A DNA stretch of 64,000 bases, from NCBI RefSeq assembly GCF_002135205.1, contig NZ_NEFZ01000004.1, positions 186,001-250,000 on the forward strand. Direction: 5' to 3'. Both the position numbers and the translations under genes were made by a program. Under the pieces are notes generated by a model. That model was not told the DNA's origin. It saw only the letters and a list, made by a program, of their open reading frames with translations, and searched no databases. Origin of the DNA: Acinetobacter sp. ANC 4204 (GTDB lineage: Bacteria > Pseudomonadota > Gammaproteobacteria > Pseudomonadales > Moraxellaceae). The first letter of the stretch is position 1. Each line of letters begins with the position of its first letter. Positions 39,002-47,215 of the stretch are shown in pieces.

Positions 39002-39084
39002 TACTTTGGTGAAATTACAATATCGCTCATGTCTTTTGACTGTTCAGAATGACGATTGCTTAAATGCTAGATTCCACCAAAGTA
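39002..39084. repeat. long-range 10-bp inverted repeat between the receptor and GST genes
   Basis: TACTTTGGTG at 39002-39011 is the exact reverse complement of 39075-39084, with 63 bases between them. The enclosed segment has smaller complementary pieces (TCAT and ATGA around 39029-39055). It ends 37 bases before the GST ATG. It could be a structured 3' end of the receptor transcript or a leader of the GST gene. Confidence 0.4.
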
Positions 39085-39121
39085 ACGCACTTTTACATTC
39101 TAAAATTTCTGAGAAAAATAT

Positions 39122-39742
39122 ATGAGCATCACTATTTGGGGTAGACCTAACTCTTTAAATGTCCACAAAGTACTGTGGCTAACAGCCGAACTTGGACTTG
39201 AGTTTGAACACATTCCTGCAGGTCAGCAGTATGGCCTGACGGATACAGCTGAATTTTTAACGCTCAATCCCAATGGCCTGATTCCTGTCATTCAAGACGG
39301 TGACACAGTTCTGTGGGAGTCCAACACTATTTTACGTTATCTAACTGAAGTATATGGAAAAAATTTATTATGGATTGAAGATCCACGCTTACGCTTTAGC
39401 GCAGAGAAATGGATTGACTGGTACACCACCACCGTCCTGCCTGTGTTTGGGATTGTATTTTTTAATTTGGTTCGTCAAGCACCAGACAAAAGAGATTTAG
39501 CCGCGGTTAAGGTCGCAGCAGAAAAACTAGAAAAAATACTGGATGTTGCCAATACTGAGCTGGCTGAACAGCCCTATTTGTCTGGCTCTCATTTTGGTGT
39601 TGCCGATATTCCTTTGGCCTTAGCACTTAATCACTGGTTCAATTTAGATGTTGAACGTCAGCATGATCATACACACTTAAAAGCATGGATTGAACGTATT
39701 AGAGCACGTGAGCACTTTTTAAAAGTGGCTAATATTCTTTAG
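39122..39742 (+). CDS. glutathione S-transferase family protein
   Basis: A 206-residue cytosolic GST. The thioredoxin-like N-terminal domain has WGRPNSLNVHKVLWLTAELG, the cis-Pro strand GLIPVIQDGD and the glutathione-binding WESNTILRYL. The all-helical C-terminal domain includes SGSHFGVADIPLALAL. It lies on the receptor's strand with a 137-base gap and is followed by a terminator. Glutathione conjugation or thiol-transfer on a sulfur substrate would fit the neighbourhood, but the family is too broad to be specific. Confidence 0.86.
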   Translation: MSITIWGRPNSLNVHKVLWLTAELGLEFEHIPAGQQYGLTDTAEFLTLNPNGLIPVIQDGDTVLWESNTILRYLTEVYGKNLLWIEDPRLRFSAEKWIDWYTTTVLPVFGIVFFNLVRQAPDKRDLAAVKVAAEKLEKILDVANTELAEQPYLSGSHFGVADIPLALALNHWFNLDVERQHDHTHLKAWIERIRAREHFLKVANIL

Positions 39743-39786
39743 TTAAGCATTATTGCTCTATTTTTAAAAATTTTAGCTTTAAATAG

Positions 39787-39817
39787 AATAAGGCTGTTCT
39801 ATATGGACAGTCTTATT
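39787..39817 (+). terminator. rho-independent terminator after the GST gene
   Basis: A 13-bp stem with two G-U pairs (39787-39799 with 39805-39817) closes a 5-base loop TATAT, 45 bases after the GST stop. Confidence 0.7.
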
Positions 39818-40050
39818 TCATTTAAATAGATTTATTTAGTAAATATATTTAAATGAAATCCAAAAATAGACATTACGTAATTTCAACTTTATAAGTAGAT
39901 ATCATCAATACAAAATAGATTATATTTAATTGTTATAAGAAATAAAAAAATCTATCTTTTATCATTTTTTATAAAAATACTAATCTAAAAAAATTCTTTC
40001 TATATTTTTCAAAAATCAATCATTATGCTTTCAATGTTTTATTTAACCAA

Positions 40051-40076
40051 ATTAATTCACTCACCTGTGAATTAAT
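40051..40076. promoter_or_regulatory. 10+10 bp perfect palindrome upstream of tonB
   Basis: ATTAATTCAC (40051-40060) and its exact complement (40067-40076) flank a 6-base spacer. The symmetric form suits a dimeric repressor operator or a leader hairpin. It lies 114 bases before the tonB start. Confidence 0.5.
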
Positions 40077-40094
40077 AAAAAACTTAAAATTGAA

Positions 40095-40150
40095 AGAATA
40101 TTTTATTATTCAAATTAAACCAATTTAATTGGTGAAATAAAAAATATTCT
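40095..40150. promoter_or_regulatory. nested hairpin upstream of tonB
   Basis: An outer perfect 10-bp stem (40095-40104 AGAATATTTT with 40141-40150) encloses an inner 7+1+7 palindrome centred on 40126 (ACCAATT, 40119-40125 with 40127-40133). It ends 40 bases before the tonB ATG, so it would lie in the mRNA leader or overlap the promoter. Confidence 0.5.
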
Positions 40151-40190
40151 GCAATGAAAATTAAATCTTATTGAATGGTGCCTTACTGAT

Positions 40191-41024
40191 ATGAGTGAAG
40201 TCAGTCGAAGTCCTTATAAAAAGGCAATTTTGTTTGAACAACTTCAAAATGTTCAGTCCAATGTATTTCCAGCTGCAGATCCATTTGTTGCCCATTTGGC
40301 AAGTCCGATCGCAGCAGAAAAACCCGTTCAAACCCATAAGATCTTTTGGGCAATTGGTGCTGTTCTAGCATTGCATTACAGCATTTTTTATCTTGCAGAG
40401 CATCTTCCAACACCGCCGTTAGTGGTGAAAAAGCCTGAACCAATCGCGGTTGTAATTGAAAAACCCAAGGAAGAGCCACCTAAGGTGATTGAACCCAAAC
40501 TTAAACAGGAAATACAAAAACCGATTATTCCTCCTGTTTCAGCAAAGCCTCAACCTGTACAAAACCCTGTGGTTGAAAAATCCATTCAGAAGCCTGTCGA
40601 GCAGAAGCCAATTGAGCAACCTAGACCAGTCGCTAAATCAACGCCTCAAGCTGTACCACAGGCTGAACCTACAGAAAATGTCGCACCGACCCAAAAAGTC
40701 GCTGAAGCTGTGAGTAAGCCTGCTCAAGAAAACTTGCCCGTCACGGCAGCCAAAGGTTATGCCGGTTATTTGAGTAATCCTGCCCCTGAATACCCAGAAG
40801 TGGCATTAGACCGAGGTTGGGAAGGCGTTGTGATGTTACGTGTGAAAGTCTCACCCACAGGCAGTCCTTTAGAAATCAACCTGAAAAATAGCAGCGGTAA
40901 AAAAGCATTGGATGATGCTGCTGTCAAAACTGTGAAGCGTTGGAAATTCTCGCCTGCAATGCGTGGCAATACCCCGATAGAAGGCTGGGTCGATGTTCCG
41001 ATTCACTTCAAATTACCCAATTAA
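40191..41024 (+). CDS. tonB: TonB energy-transducing protein
   Basis: A 277-residue TonB. A 50-residue cytoplasmic N-terminus, longer than in E. coli, precedes one membrane helix at about residues 51-68 containing the functionally important His (LALHYSIF). A Pro/Lys/Glu-rich periplasm-spanning segment (residues 75-185) has repeated KPxE and PVxK elements. The C-terminal domain carries PAPEYPEVALDRGWEG and VKRWKFSPA. It passes proton-motive energy to TonB-dependent receptors, of which four lie in this window. It is followed by exbB after 31 bases. Confidence 0.92.
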   Translation: MSEVSRSPYKKAILFEQLQNVQSNVFPAADPFVAHLASPIAAEKPVQTHKIFWAIGAVLALHYSIFYLAEHLPTPPLVVKKPEPIAVVIEKPKEEPPKVIEPKLKQEIQKPIIPPVSAKPQPVQNPVVEKSIQKPVEQKPIEQPRPVAKSTPQAVPQAEPTENVAPTQKVAEAVSKPAQENLPVTAAKGYAGYLSNPAPEYPEVALDRGWEGVVMLRVKVSPTGSPLEINLKNSSGKKALDDAAVKTVKRWKFSPAMRGNTPIEGWVDVPIHFKLPN

Positions 41025-41055
41025 ACTGTAAAATTTTATCTTAGGAAAATTCGAT

Positions 41056-41790
41056 ATGTCTGATATTAATACGATTATTCATGATGCAACCATTTGGCTA
41101 TTGATCGGTTTTTCGATCGTAACGTGGGTGTTGATTGTGGTGAAAGCCATACAAACCTCAAAAGCCACCAAAGAAAGTAAACGCTTTGTCGACAGTTTTT
41201 GGTCAGCCCAAAACTTGGCAGAGGCGATTAACCAATCTGAAAATGCACAGGGACCTACAGCACGTATTGCTCAAACTGGTTTTAAAACTTTGACTGATGC
41301 CAATGAAAAAACTCATCAAGACTTACAACAAACGTGGAGCCGTCAGGATTTATTAGAACGACACTTACGCAAGCAAATTCTTGCTGAACGTCGCCAACTG
41401 GAGAAAGGCTCGGCTGTTCTTGCATCCATTGGTAATAATGCCCCATTTATTGGTTTATTTGGCACCGTGTTTGGGATTATCCACGCCTTACAAGCGATTG
41501 CTCAATCAGGCAGTGCCAGCATGGATGTAGTCGCAGGTCCAATTGGTCAGGCATTAGTTGCAACAGGTATTGGTATTGCTGTGGCTGTACCTGCTGTACT
41601 TGCCTATAACTATTTTGTTCGTAAAGTAAAAGGCATTGGTGCAGATTTAGATGACTTTGCAACAGACTTTGTCAGCCTCACTCAAAAAGTAGGTTTCCAA
41701 CTTCCAACCAAAACTCAAAGTACCCATGTTGCGGCAAAACCAGTGACGGCACATCAACTGTCATCTCAAGAAAAGGAGGCTTTGGCTTAA
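41056..41790 (+). CDS. exbB: ExbB proton-channel subunit
   Basis: A 244-residue MotA/TolQ/ExbB-family protein. There is one helix near residues 12-32, a cytoplasmic loop, and two further helices in the second half (GNNAPFIGLFGTVFGIIHAL and GPIGQALVATGIGIAVAVPAVLAYN), which hold the conserved core of the proton channel. It lies between tonB and exbD, separated from the latter by one base, so the three are co-transcribed. Confidence 0.92.
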   Translation: MSDINTIIHDATIWLLIGFSIVTWVLIVVKAIQTSKATKESKRFVDSFWSAQNLAEAINQSENAQGPTARIAQTGFKTLTDANEKTHQDLQQTWSRQDLLERHLRKQILAERRQLEKGSAVLASIGNNAPFIGLFGTVFGIIHALQAIAQSGSASMDVVAGPIGQALVATGIGIAVAVPAVLAYNYFVRKVKGIGADLDDFATDFVSLTQKVGFQLPTKTQSTHVAAKPVTAHQLSSQEKEALA

Positions 41791-41791
41791 T

Positions 41792-42196
41792 ATGGCTATT
41801 TCAACCTCTCAAGATGACGATGTCGTCAGTGACATTAACATTACCCCACTGGTCGACGTAATGTTGGTGTTATTGATCGTGTTTATCGTCACGGCGCCTT
41901 TATTAACCAATAGTGTGAAGGTCAACTTACCCAAAGCTGCACCAACACAATCTACAGATCAAAACAAAGCGCTGGTGATTAGCGTAAAACCTGATGGTGC
42001 AATCTTTTTGGATAAAGACCCAGTCAAACTCGAAAATTTTGAGCAAGAAATCACACAGCGTAAAAATACCAATGCGAAGTTAGCATTAAACTTAAATGCC
42101 GATGAAACTGTCCCTTATGGTACGGTGGCTAAACTCTTAGCCAGCATAGAGCGTGTTGGTGTGGAAAAATTATCGGTGATTACTGAACCAAAATAG
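41792..42196 (+). CDS. exbD: ExbD proton-channel subunit
   Basis: A 134-residue ExbD/TolR protein. The single membrane helix (about residues 19-40) contains the essential proton-carrying aspartate D22 in NITPLVDVMLVLLIVF. A small periplasmic domain follows (KALVISVKPDGAIFLDKDPV). Last gene of tonB-exbB-exbD. Confidence 0.92.
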   Translation: MAISTSQDDDVVSDINITPLVDVMLVLLIVFIVTAPLLTNSVKVNLPKAAPTQSTDQNKALVISVKPDGAIFLDKDPVKLENFEQEITQRKNTNAKLALNLNADETVPYGTVAKLLASIERVGVEKLSVITEPK

Positions 42197-42369
42197 TGGA
42201 TTACTCACTGAAACCCAAGACATCTTCAATATTTCGATCTGTATTGATCCCAATGTTGTAGGTGTCTTTTTTATTGAACCTAAAAATTCGGGGTTACAAC
42301 ACTACTCTATCCTTCGCCATTTGCCATGGTAACAACATAAACAGATCACGAAAATCTTAAATAAAAAAA

Positions 42370-42411
42370 GCACCCTTTGAATTAGACACAATGATCCAAC
42401 TTCTGGGGTGC
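42370..42411 (-). terminator. hairpin with IS-end-like sequence between convergent genes
   Basis: On the minus strand GCACCC (42406-42411) pairs with GGGTGC (42370-42375) and is followed by seven T residues, a plausible terminator between convergent exbD and the DUF2135 gene. The 30-base loop contains AGAAGTTGG and TGTGTCTAATTC, reminiscent of the ends of IS3-group elements, but no transposase is present. The flanking 42197-42463 holds no gene. Confidence 0.45.
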
Positions 42412-42463
42412 ATTTCGTACTGGTACGGTTTATTCAGTTTAAGCCAATACGATGTTAAGAGAC

Positions 42464-43627
42464 TTAGCGACTCACTCGCTGAATAGCCTCATCATAGGTC
42501 GCACTTGGCTTGTATTGATTTGCCAATTGGTAATGTTGTTTAGCTTGAGCATAGTCCTGATTATTTTCATAAATTTTACCAATATTGTAATGTGAATACG
42601 CTTTGGTATTGTCATTGGACGCTAAAGCAATCGCCTTTTGATTTGCCCATAATGCCTCAGATGAACGATTCAACTTTTGATAAGCAACAGCAAGATTGCT
42701 ATAGGTCTGCCCGACATTCGGATTGTAGTCAATGGATTGTTGATAAATCAGTGCAGCTTGTTCAAATTGATTGTTTTTATACGCCTTATCTGCTCTCAAA
42801 TTCAGTGCCTTAGCCCTTGCCTGTGCATTGGCTGAAACAGGAACATAATGCACCTGCATCGCTTGGCTTTGATAACTCGATACAGTTGAACCCACTTGGC
42901 TTGCCCCAATGGTTGTCCCCGAAATACGGTTAATATCTTGGATTTCACCCTCTGGACTAATGCGGAACAGAGTCCATAAGTTCCCTGTCAAACCCGTTGG
43001 AATATAGTAAGAGCGGATCAAAGACTCGCCTACATAAACCATAACTTTAGCTTGGCTATTCGACAAGTTCGCAGTATTGGGTTTCGCGCGGTCTGAATAA
43101 TCATGCACTGAATAAACATAATATTGCCCATCTAAACGTTTATCAATCGTCACCGTTTCAGGGCCATAAGCGTCTGTGTCGTCAACATCTAAATTGACAT
43201 CTTGCCCTTGTTTATTGTCCCAATACACATGTTGATTTGTATAACTTAAATGTGAGTCCAGATCTGAAGGACTCTGCCCCCAGTTTAAAACGATTCGCAT
43301 ACTGTTTAAGTCTTTCAATACAGGGCTTAAAGCATAGGTCATACCATCACAAGGACATTTTGCCACCAGTGTAGAATAGCCTGATTTTTTGATAATCAAT
43401 AAATTGTCTGCGCCATTTGCACTGCTGCTGTTCACCGTTGCCCGACCGTCTGCGTTGGTTGAGGTTGATGCAGACTGTTCACCATTTTTTTGTAATATGA
43501 CTTGTGCATCGGCAATATTTTGATCTTTTACCGTTGCACTTAAAACATGAATATTGGTTGTATCTGCATAGCTCAAAACAGGTATGCTTAAACCCAAGAT
43601 AAAAGAATAGAGTAGATGTTTTTTCAT
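42464..43627 (-). CDS. secreted DUF2135 and TPR protein (YfaP-like)
   Basis: A 387-residue exported protein. ATG 43627 gives a clean signal peptide (MKKHLLYSFILGLSIPVLSYADT) after an AAGAGAT site; the longer frame to 43663 would spoil it. It has an Ig-like carboxypeptidase-regulatory segment (KDQNIADAQVILQKNG) and a DUF2135/YfaP-type beta domain with LNWGQSPSDLDSHLSY and VDDTDAYGPETVTI. At the C-terminus are two or three TPR units (GQTYSNLAVAYQKLNRSSEAL, YSHYNIGKIYENNQDYAQA). A periplasmic scaffold or interaction role is inferred. It stands alone between exbD and a LysR gene. Confidence 0.8.
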   Translation of the reverse strand: MKKHLLYSFILGLSIPVLSYADTTNIHVLSATVKDQNIADAQVILQKNGEQSASTSTNADGRATVNSSSANGADNLLIIKKSGYSTLVAKCPCDGMTYALSPVLKDLNSMRIVLNWGQSPSDLDSHLSYTNQHVYWDNKQGQDVNLDVDDTDAYGPETVTIDKRLDGQYYVYSVHDYSDRAKPNTANLSNSQAKVMVYVGESLIRSYYIPTGLTGNLWTLFRISPEGEIQDINRISGTTIGASQVGSTVSSYQSQAMQVHYVPVSANAQARAKALNLRADKAYKNNQFEQAALIYQQSIDYNPNVGQTYSNLAVAYQKLNRSSEALWANQKAIALASNDNTKAYSHYNIGKIYENNQDYAQAKQHYQLANQYKPSATYDEAIQRVSR

Positions 43628-43866
43628 TGCGTATCTCTTATTAAGATGCTTATCTCTTTTCAAAGTCTTTTTAAGCCTAGGACTTAAACGTTAAATTATA
43701 CAAATTATGCGATACATTGGATGTATAGACGATGGCTTAAATCTTGATCTTCCGCTTAGGCTATTTTAAAAAATACTCTGCCCATTTTTATTGTTCAGCA
43801 ACACTCTAGGTCAACACGAGTATTTATCATGCTCTCGCCATCTTTAAATAATCGTATATTAACAAA

Positions 43867-44811
43867 TTAACTCTGTGTCTCTTCATTTTTCAAAACAGGT
43901 TCTAGGCTTAGTTTCTTTGCAATAAACTGGATAAAAACCTCGATTTTCGGTGCTAAGTAGCGTGTAGGCGGATAAAGCAACCAAGCATCCCCACTATAAT
44001 AGGTCTTGAAATGCCAATCTGGTAATACTTGGATCAGTGCTTGGCTATTCAAAGCATGTCTCGCCATAAAATACGGCAAACTTGCAACGCCCATATGTTT
44101 TAAAGCTGCATCTAGACGGATACCCGTATGATTTGCTGAATAACGTCCTTTTACAGTTACACTGGTGGTTTTATTGCCTTTTTGAAATTTCCACTTTGAA
44201 TCGCTGACTTGTTCACCTAAAAAAATACATTGATGTTGATTTAAATCACTCGGTTGCTGAGGCGTTCCATTCTTTTTTAAATACTCGGCTGTCGCCACTA
44301 AGACATGATCAATACGAATCAACTGTCGGCCCTTTAAGCCCAACGGCGGCTCATTAGTAATACGTATAGCTAGGTCAATTTCATCGTCAATAAAATCTAT
44401 CAACCGATCTTCCAGTAACAGTTGAATATCTATTTGCGGATACAGTTCAAGAAACTCGGGGATATAGGGGTGAATCAGATAATGCCCTACGGCTTTTGGG
44501 ACACTAATCCGAACGGTGCCACTCGGTTCAGTATTGAATTTGCCTGAATGCTCAATCACTGCTTGGGCGGCTCTGACCATCTCTAGACAATGATCATAAG
44601 TTTGTTTCCCACTCTCACTTAAACGCAGTTTTCGTGTTGTTCTTTCAAGTAGCCGTGTTCCTAAAGCCCGTTCCAATCGGCTAATGGCTTTACTCACTGC
44701 GGACGGTGTATTTCCAAGCTGTCGAGCCGTTTCTGAAAAACTGCCTGTCTCCACAACTTTGACAAAAATAGCCATTTCTTGGAGTAAAGCTATACTTTGA
44801 TTTGTGCTCAT
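43867..44811 (-). CDS. LysR-family transcriptional regulator
   Basis: A 314-residue LysR regulator with helix-turn-helix at about residues 10-68 (FVKVVETGSFSETARQLGNTPSAVSKAISRLE) and a CrgA-type effector domain (GTVRISVPKAVGHYLIHPYIPEFLELYPQIDI). It is divergent from the AlaX gene, 89 bases away, so alaX and the LysE exporter are candidate targets. The last residues are polar and do not look truncated. Confidence 0.88.
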   Translation of the reverse strand: MSTNQSIALLQEMAIFVKVVETGSFSETARQLGNTPSAVSKAISRLERALGTRLLERTTRKLRLSESGKQTYDHCLEMVRAAQAVIEHSGKFNTEPSGTVRISVPKAVGHYLIHPYIPEFLELYPQIDIQLLLEDRLIDFIDDEIDLAIRITNEPPLGLKGRQLIRIDHVLVATAEYLKKNGTPQQPSDLNQHQCIFLGEQVSDSKWKFQKGNKTTSVTVKGRYSANHTGIRLDAALKHMGVASLPYFMARHALNSQALIQVLPDWHFKTYYSGDAWLLYPPTRYLAPKIEVFIQFIAKKLSLEPVLKNEETQS

Positions 44812-44900
44812 GAGGAAAAAGTAATTTAATTTTTTACTAGATTATCATCAATAATGAAGCCTCATATAATCTTTTCTGTGAAATTTTGACAGAGATAATC

Positions 44901-45542
44901 ATGACTCAAGCTTTATATCTATCCGACATCACTCAAGCTGAGGTAGAGGTTCTAAAGTGTGAACCCACTGAAGATGGTCGATTTGCCATTCAGCTCTCCA
45001 ACACACCATTTCACCCGCAAGGTGGTGGCCAACCCAGTGATGTAGGTAAAATCAATGATGCAGATGTACTTCATGTTGTCATGCAAAATGATCAAATTAT
45101 TCATTATTCTAATCACGCCACTACATTAGGTCTGGCGCAAGCACGAGTTGACCTCAACCGACGACGTTATCACAGTCGCCTACACTCCGCAGGACACTTA
45201 ATCGGGCATGTAATGCAAGCCTTTGGTTGGGAACCGACCAAAGCACAGCACTGGCCAGAGGAATGCAAAGTCCAATTTGTCAAACAAGACCATTCTGAAG
45301 ACAACGATTTAGAAACTTTAGAGCTTCTATGTAATCAATATATTTCAAGCCAACTCGTCCGACTGACTCAACAAAACGCTGATGGCTACCGTGAAGTCAG
45401 TTTTGGCGATTTACCTGCATTTCCATGTGGCGGAACCCATGTCCAAAATTTATCTGAAATTGGGACGCTCGAAATTACAGGCTATAAACTTAAAAAAGAT
45501 AAATTAACCGTGAGCTATCGCGTTTCGGATGAGCATCAATAA
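44901..45542 (+). CDS. alanyl-tRNA trans-editing protein AlaX-like
   Basis: A 213-residue stand-alone editing protein that hydrolyses mischarged Ser-tRNA(Ala) or Gly-tRNA(Ala). It has the editing-site segments FHPQGGGQPSDVG, RLHSAGHLIGHVM (zinc-ligand HxxxH) and FPCGGTHVQNL (CxxxH). No synthetase domains are attached. ATG 44901 is preferred to an in-frame TTG at 44886. The LysE-type exporter follows with a one-base gap, suggesting a shared amino-acid stress role. Confidence 0.88.
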   Translation: MTQALYLSDITQAEVEVLKCEPTEDGRFAIQLSNTPFHPQGGGQPSDVGKINDADVLHVVMQNDQIIHYSNHATTLGLAQARVDLNRRRYHSRLHSAGHLIGHVMQAFGWEPTKAQHWPEECKVQFVKQDHSEDNDLETLELLCNQYISSQLVRLTQQNADGYREVSFGDLPAFPCGGTHVQNLSEIGTLEITGYKLKKDKLTVSYRVSDEHQ

Positions 45543-45543
45543 T

Positions 45544-46179
45544 ATGTGGATGCAATATAGTTCAGAATTTTTAGCTTTGGCTTTGGTGCATTTTCTTGCG
45601 GTCCTTTTACCCGGCCCCGACTTCGCGATTACGGTTAGAAATAGCGTGCGCTATGGCTATGCGATGGGTTGCATCACGGCTATTGGAATTGGTCTAGGAA
45701 TTTCCGTTCATGTTTTATATACCCTTATAGGCTTGGGCATTGTTATTCAACAAAGTCCGTGGTTCATGCTTATTTTGAGAATAGCAGGTGCACTGTATTT
45801 AATTTATTTAGGTTGGAGCTTATTACGTGCCCTCTCTATCAATATTGATCCTTCATTTGAACAGGCATCCAATACTCCATTAAGTCGAAGCAAAGCCTTT
45901 ATGACGGGCTTTATGACCAATGCACTTAACCCCAAAGCAACTATTTTTTTTCTGGCTATATTTACTACACTGGTCAGCCCCACAACCCCGATGAAAGTGC
46001 AATTTGCTTATGGGGTATGGATGTGTAGCGTCAATGCACTTTGGTTCATGCTTGTTGCTGTTTTGTTTTCTCGCCCCATCATTCGACAGCAGTTTTTAAA
46101 AATGGGCAAAAAGTTTGAGCGAGTGATGGGACTCATATTAATCGCTCTGGCACTAAAGCTTTTATTTACCCATTTATGA
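45544..46179 (+). CDS. LysE/RhtB-family amino-acid exporter
   Basis: A 211-residue membrane protein with five or six helices and the family signature LAVLLPGPDFAITVRNSVRYG close to the N-terminus; GFMTNALNPKATIFFLAIFT is also typical. It exports amino acids such as homoserine, threonine or lysine in characterised members. The start at 45544 is one base after alaX; an ATG at 45529 would overlap alaX by 14 bases. Confidence 0.87.
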   Translation: MWMQYSSEFLALALVHFLAVLLPGPDFAITVRNSVRYGYAMGCITAIGIGLGISVHVLYTLIGLGIVIQQSPWFMLILRIAGALYLIYLGWSLLRALSINIDPSFEQASNTPLSRSKAFMTGFMTNALNPKATIFFLAIFTTLVSPTTPMKVQFAYGVWMCSVNALWFMLVAVLFSRPIIRQQFLKMGKKFERVMGLILIALALKLLFTHL

Positions 46180-46199
46180 TTTTTTATAACTTCAACAGC

Positions 46200-46249
46200 T
46201 ATCTAATTATTCAGATTGCTTAACTACCGACATCCTGAATAATTAGATA
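46200..46249. repeat. 15-bp perfect inverted repeat
   Basis: TATCTAATTATTCAG (46200-46214) and its exact complement (46235-46249) flank a 20-base loop, 21 bases after the exporter stop. The stem is AT-rich and has no following T-run, so it is not a standard terminator. The rest of the gap up to 46447 shows nothing else. Confidence 0.5.
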
Positions 46250-46447
46250 AAAGATAAGCAGTAAAGTTTTAATCATTAAATACGAAGTCATCTCGCTAGA
46301 ATTTGGCTTCACTTTAATTTCTTATATTTTGAAAATGCCTTTTAAAATAAAAATCATTAAAATAAATCTGTACTAAAAATGATCAAATCAGCCATACTGT
46401 ATTTTTATATCACGTGGTAAAAAATATACATAAAAAAAGGGGCTGAC

Positions 46448-47203
46448 ATGAAATTTAAAACATATTTATTTATTTCACTCGGTATTTTTCTAAGCCAAAG
46501 TACAATGGCAGAAAGCTTTACAGAGACCTTTCACGGCGTACCAAAACTAAATCTGAACCTATATGCCTTTGGTGCAGATGTCGATGGAAAAATAGGCCAA
46601 GGAAACTTGAGTTATAAGGTCGATCAACCTTTCAAGGAAACCATCAAGGAGCTAGATCATTCTTTTATGGCGCACGTTGACCTGAGTAAAGGTCGCTGGG
46701 GACTTTTTCTCGACCACCAAACGGTTGAAACCTCTCAAGAAAAAAGTGCGATGTCTGTGCCTGTTGCTCTCAGCACCAAGTTGAATCAAGCCAGCTATGG
46801 GCTTTACTATCAAGCTTATATCTCTCCCGAAACCACTACTCAGAATTATCCAAAACTCGTAATAGAACCCACCATTGGGATAAATCACACCAAAGCCGAA
46901 GCAAACTTGAGTGCTTTAAACCAAACATTAAATATGGATACCTCATGGAACGAATTTTTCTGGGGTTCTCGTTTTAAATACAACTTTGACTCAGCTTGGA
47001 ACTTGGCATCAGAAATAACTTTTGGCGTTGAAAATACAATTTCTGCACATGCTTATTTGGGGTATCGCATTCCAATCATGAATCGAAACCTAAACATCCG
47101 AGCGGGTTATCGTTATTTTGACCAAGATTATAAAGCGAATAATTTTCATTGGGACATTCGACAACAAGGGCCAGTGATTGGCATTAATTTACCTATTTTC
47201 TAA
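46448..47203 (+). CDS. outer-membrane beta-barrel protein
   Basis: A 251-residue exported protein. The signal peptide (MKFKTYLFISLGIFLSQSTMA) is followed by alternating hydrophobic/polar strands, for example WGLFLDHQTV, ASYGLYYQAYI, FKYNFDSAWNLASEITFG and LNIRAGYRYFDQDYK. This is the pattern of an eight- or ten-stranded barrel, but the family is not recognised with certainty. An AAAGGGG site precedes the ATG. The Ntn amidase gene follows after 12 bases, so the two are probably co-expressed. Confidence 0.7.
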   Translation: MKFKTYLFISLGIFLSQSTMAESFTETFHGVPKLNLNLYAFGADVDGKIGQGNLSYKVDQPFKETIKELDHSFMAHVDLSKGRWGLFLDHQTVETSQEKSAMSVPVALSTKLNQASYGLYYQAYISPETTTQNYPKLVIEPTIGINHTKAEANLSALNQTLNMDTSWNEFFWGSRFKYNFDSAWNLASEITFGVENTISAHAYLGYRIPIMNRNLNIRAGYRYFDQDYKANNFHWDIRQQGPVIGINLPIF

Positions 47204-47215
47204 GAGAGCATGATA

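Larger units (their letters stand above)
39818..40190. other. AT-rich leader upstream of tonB
   Basis: This is the rest of a 448-base gap with no coding signal. It is very AT-rich and free of good open frames. Its right half holds two strong palindromic structures, listed separately, that end 41 bases before the tonB ATG. I see no canonical Fur box. Confidence 0.5.

Noticed and set aside
39743..40150. CRISPR-like or MITE array, suggested by several palindromes
   Set aside because: The palindromes differ from one another and there are no regularly spaced direct repeats.
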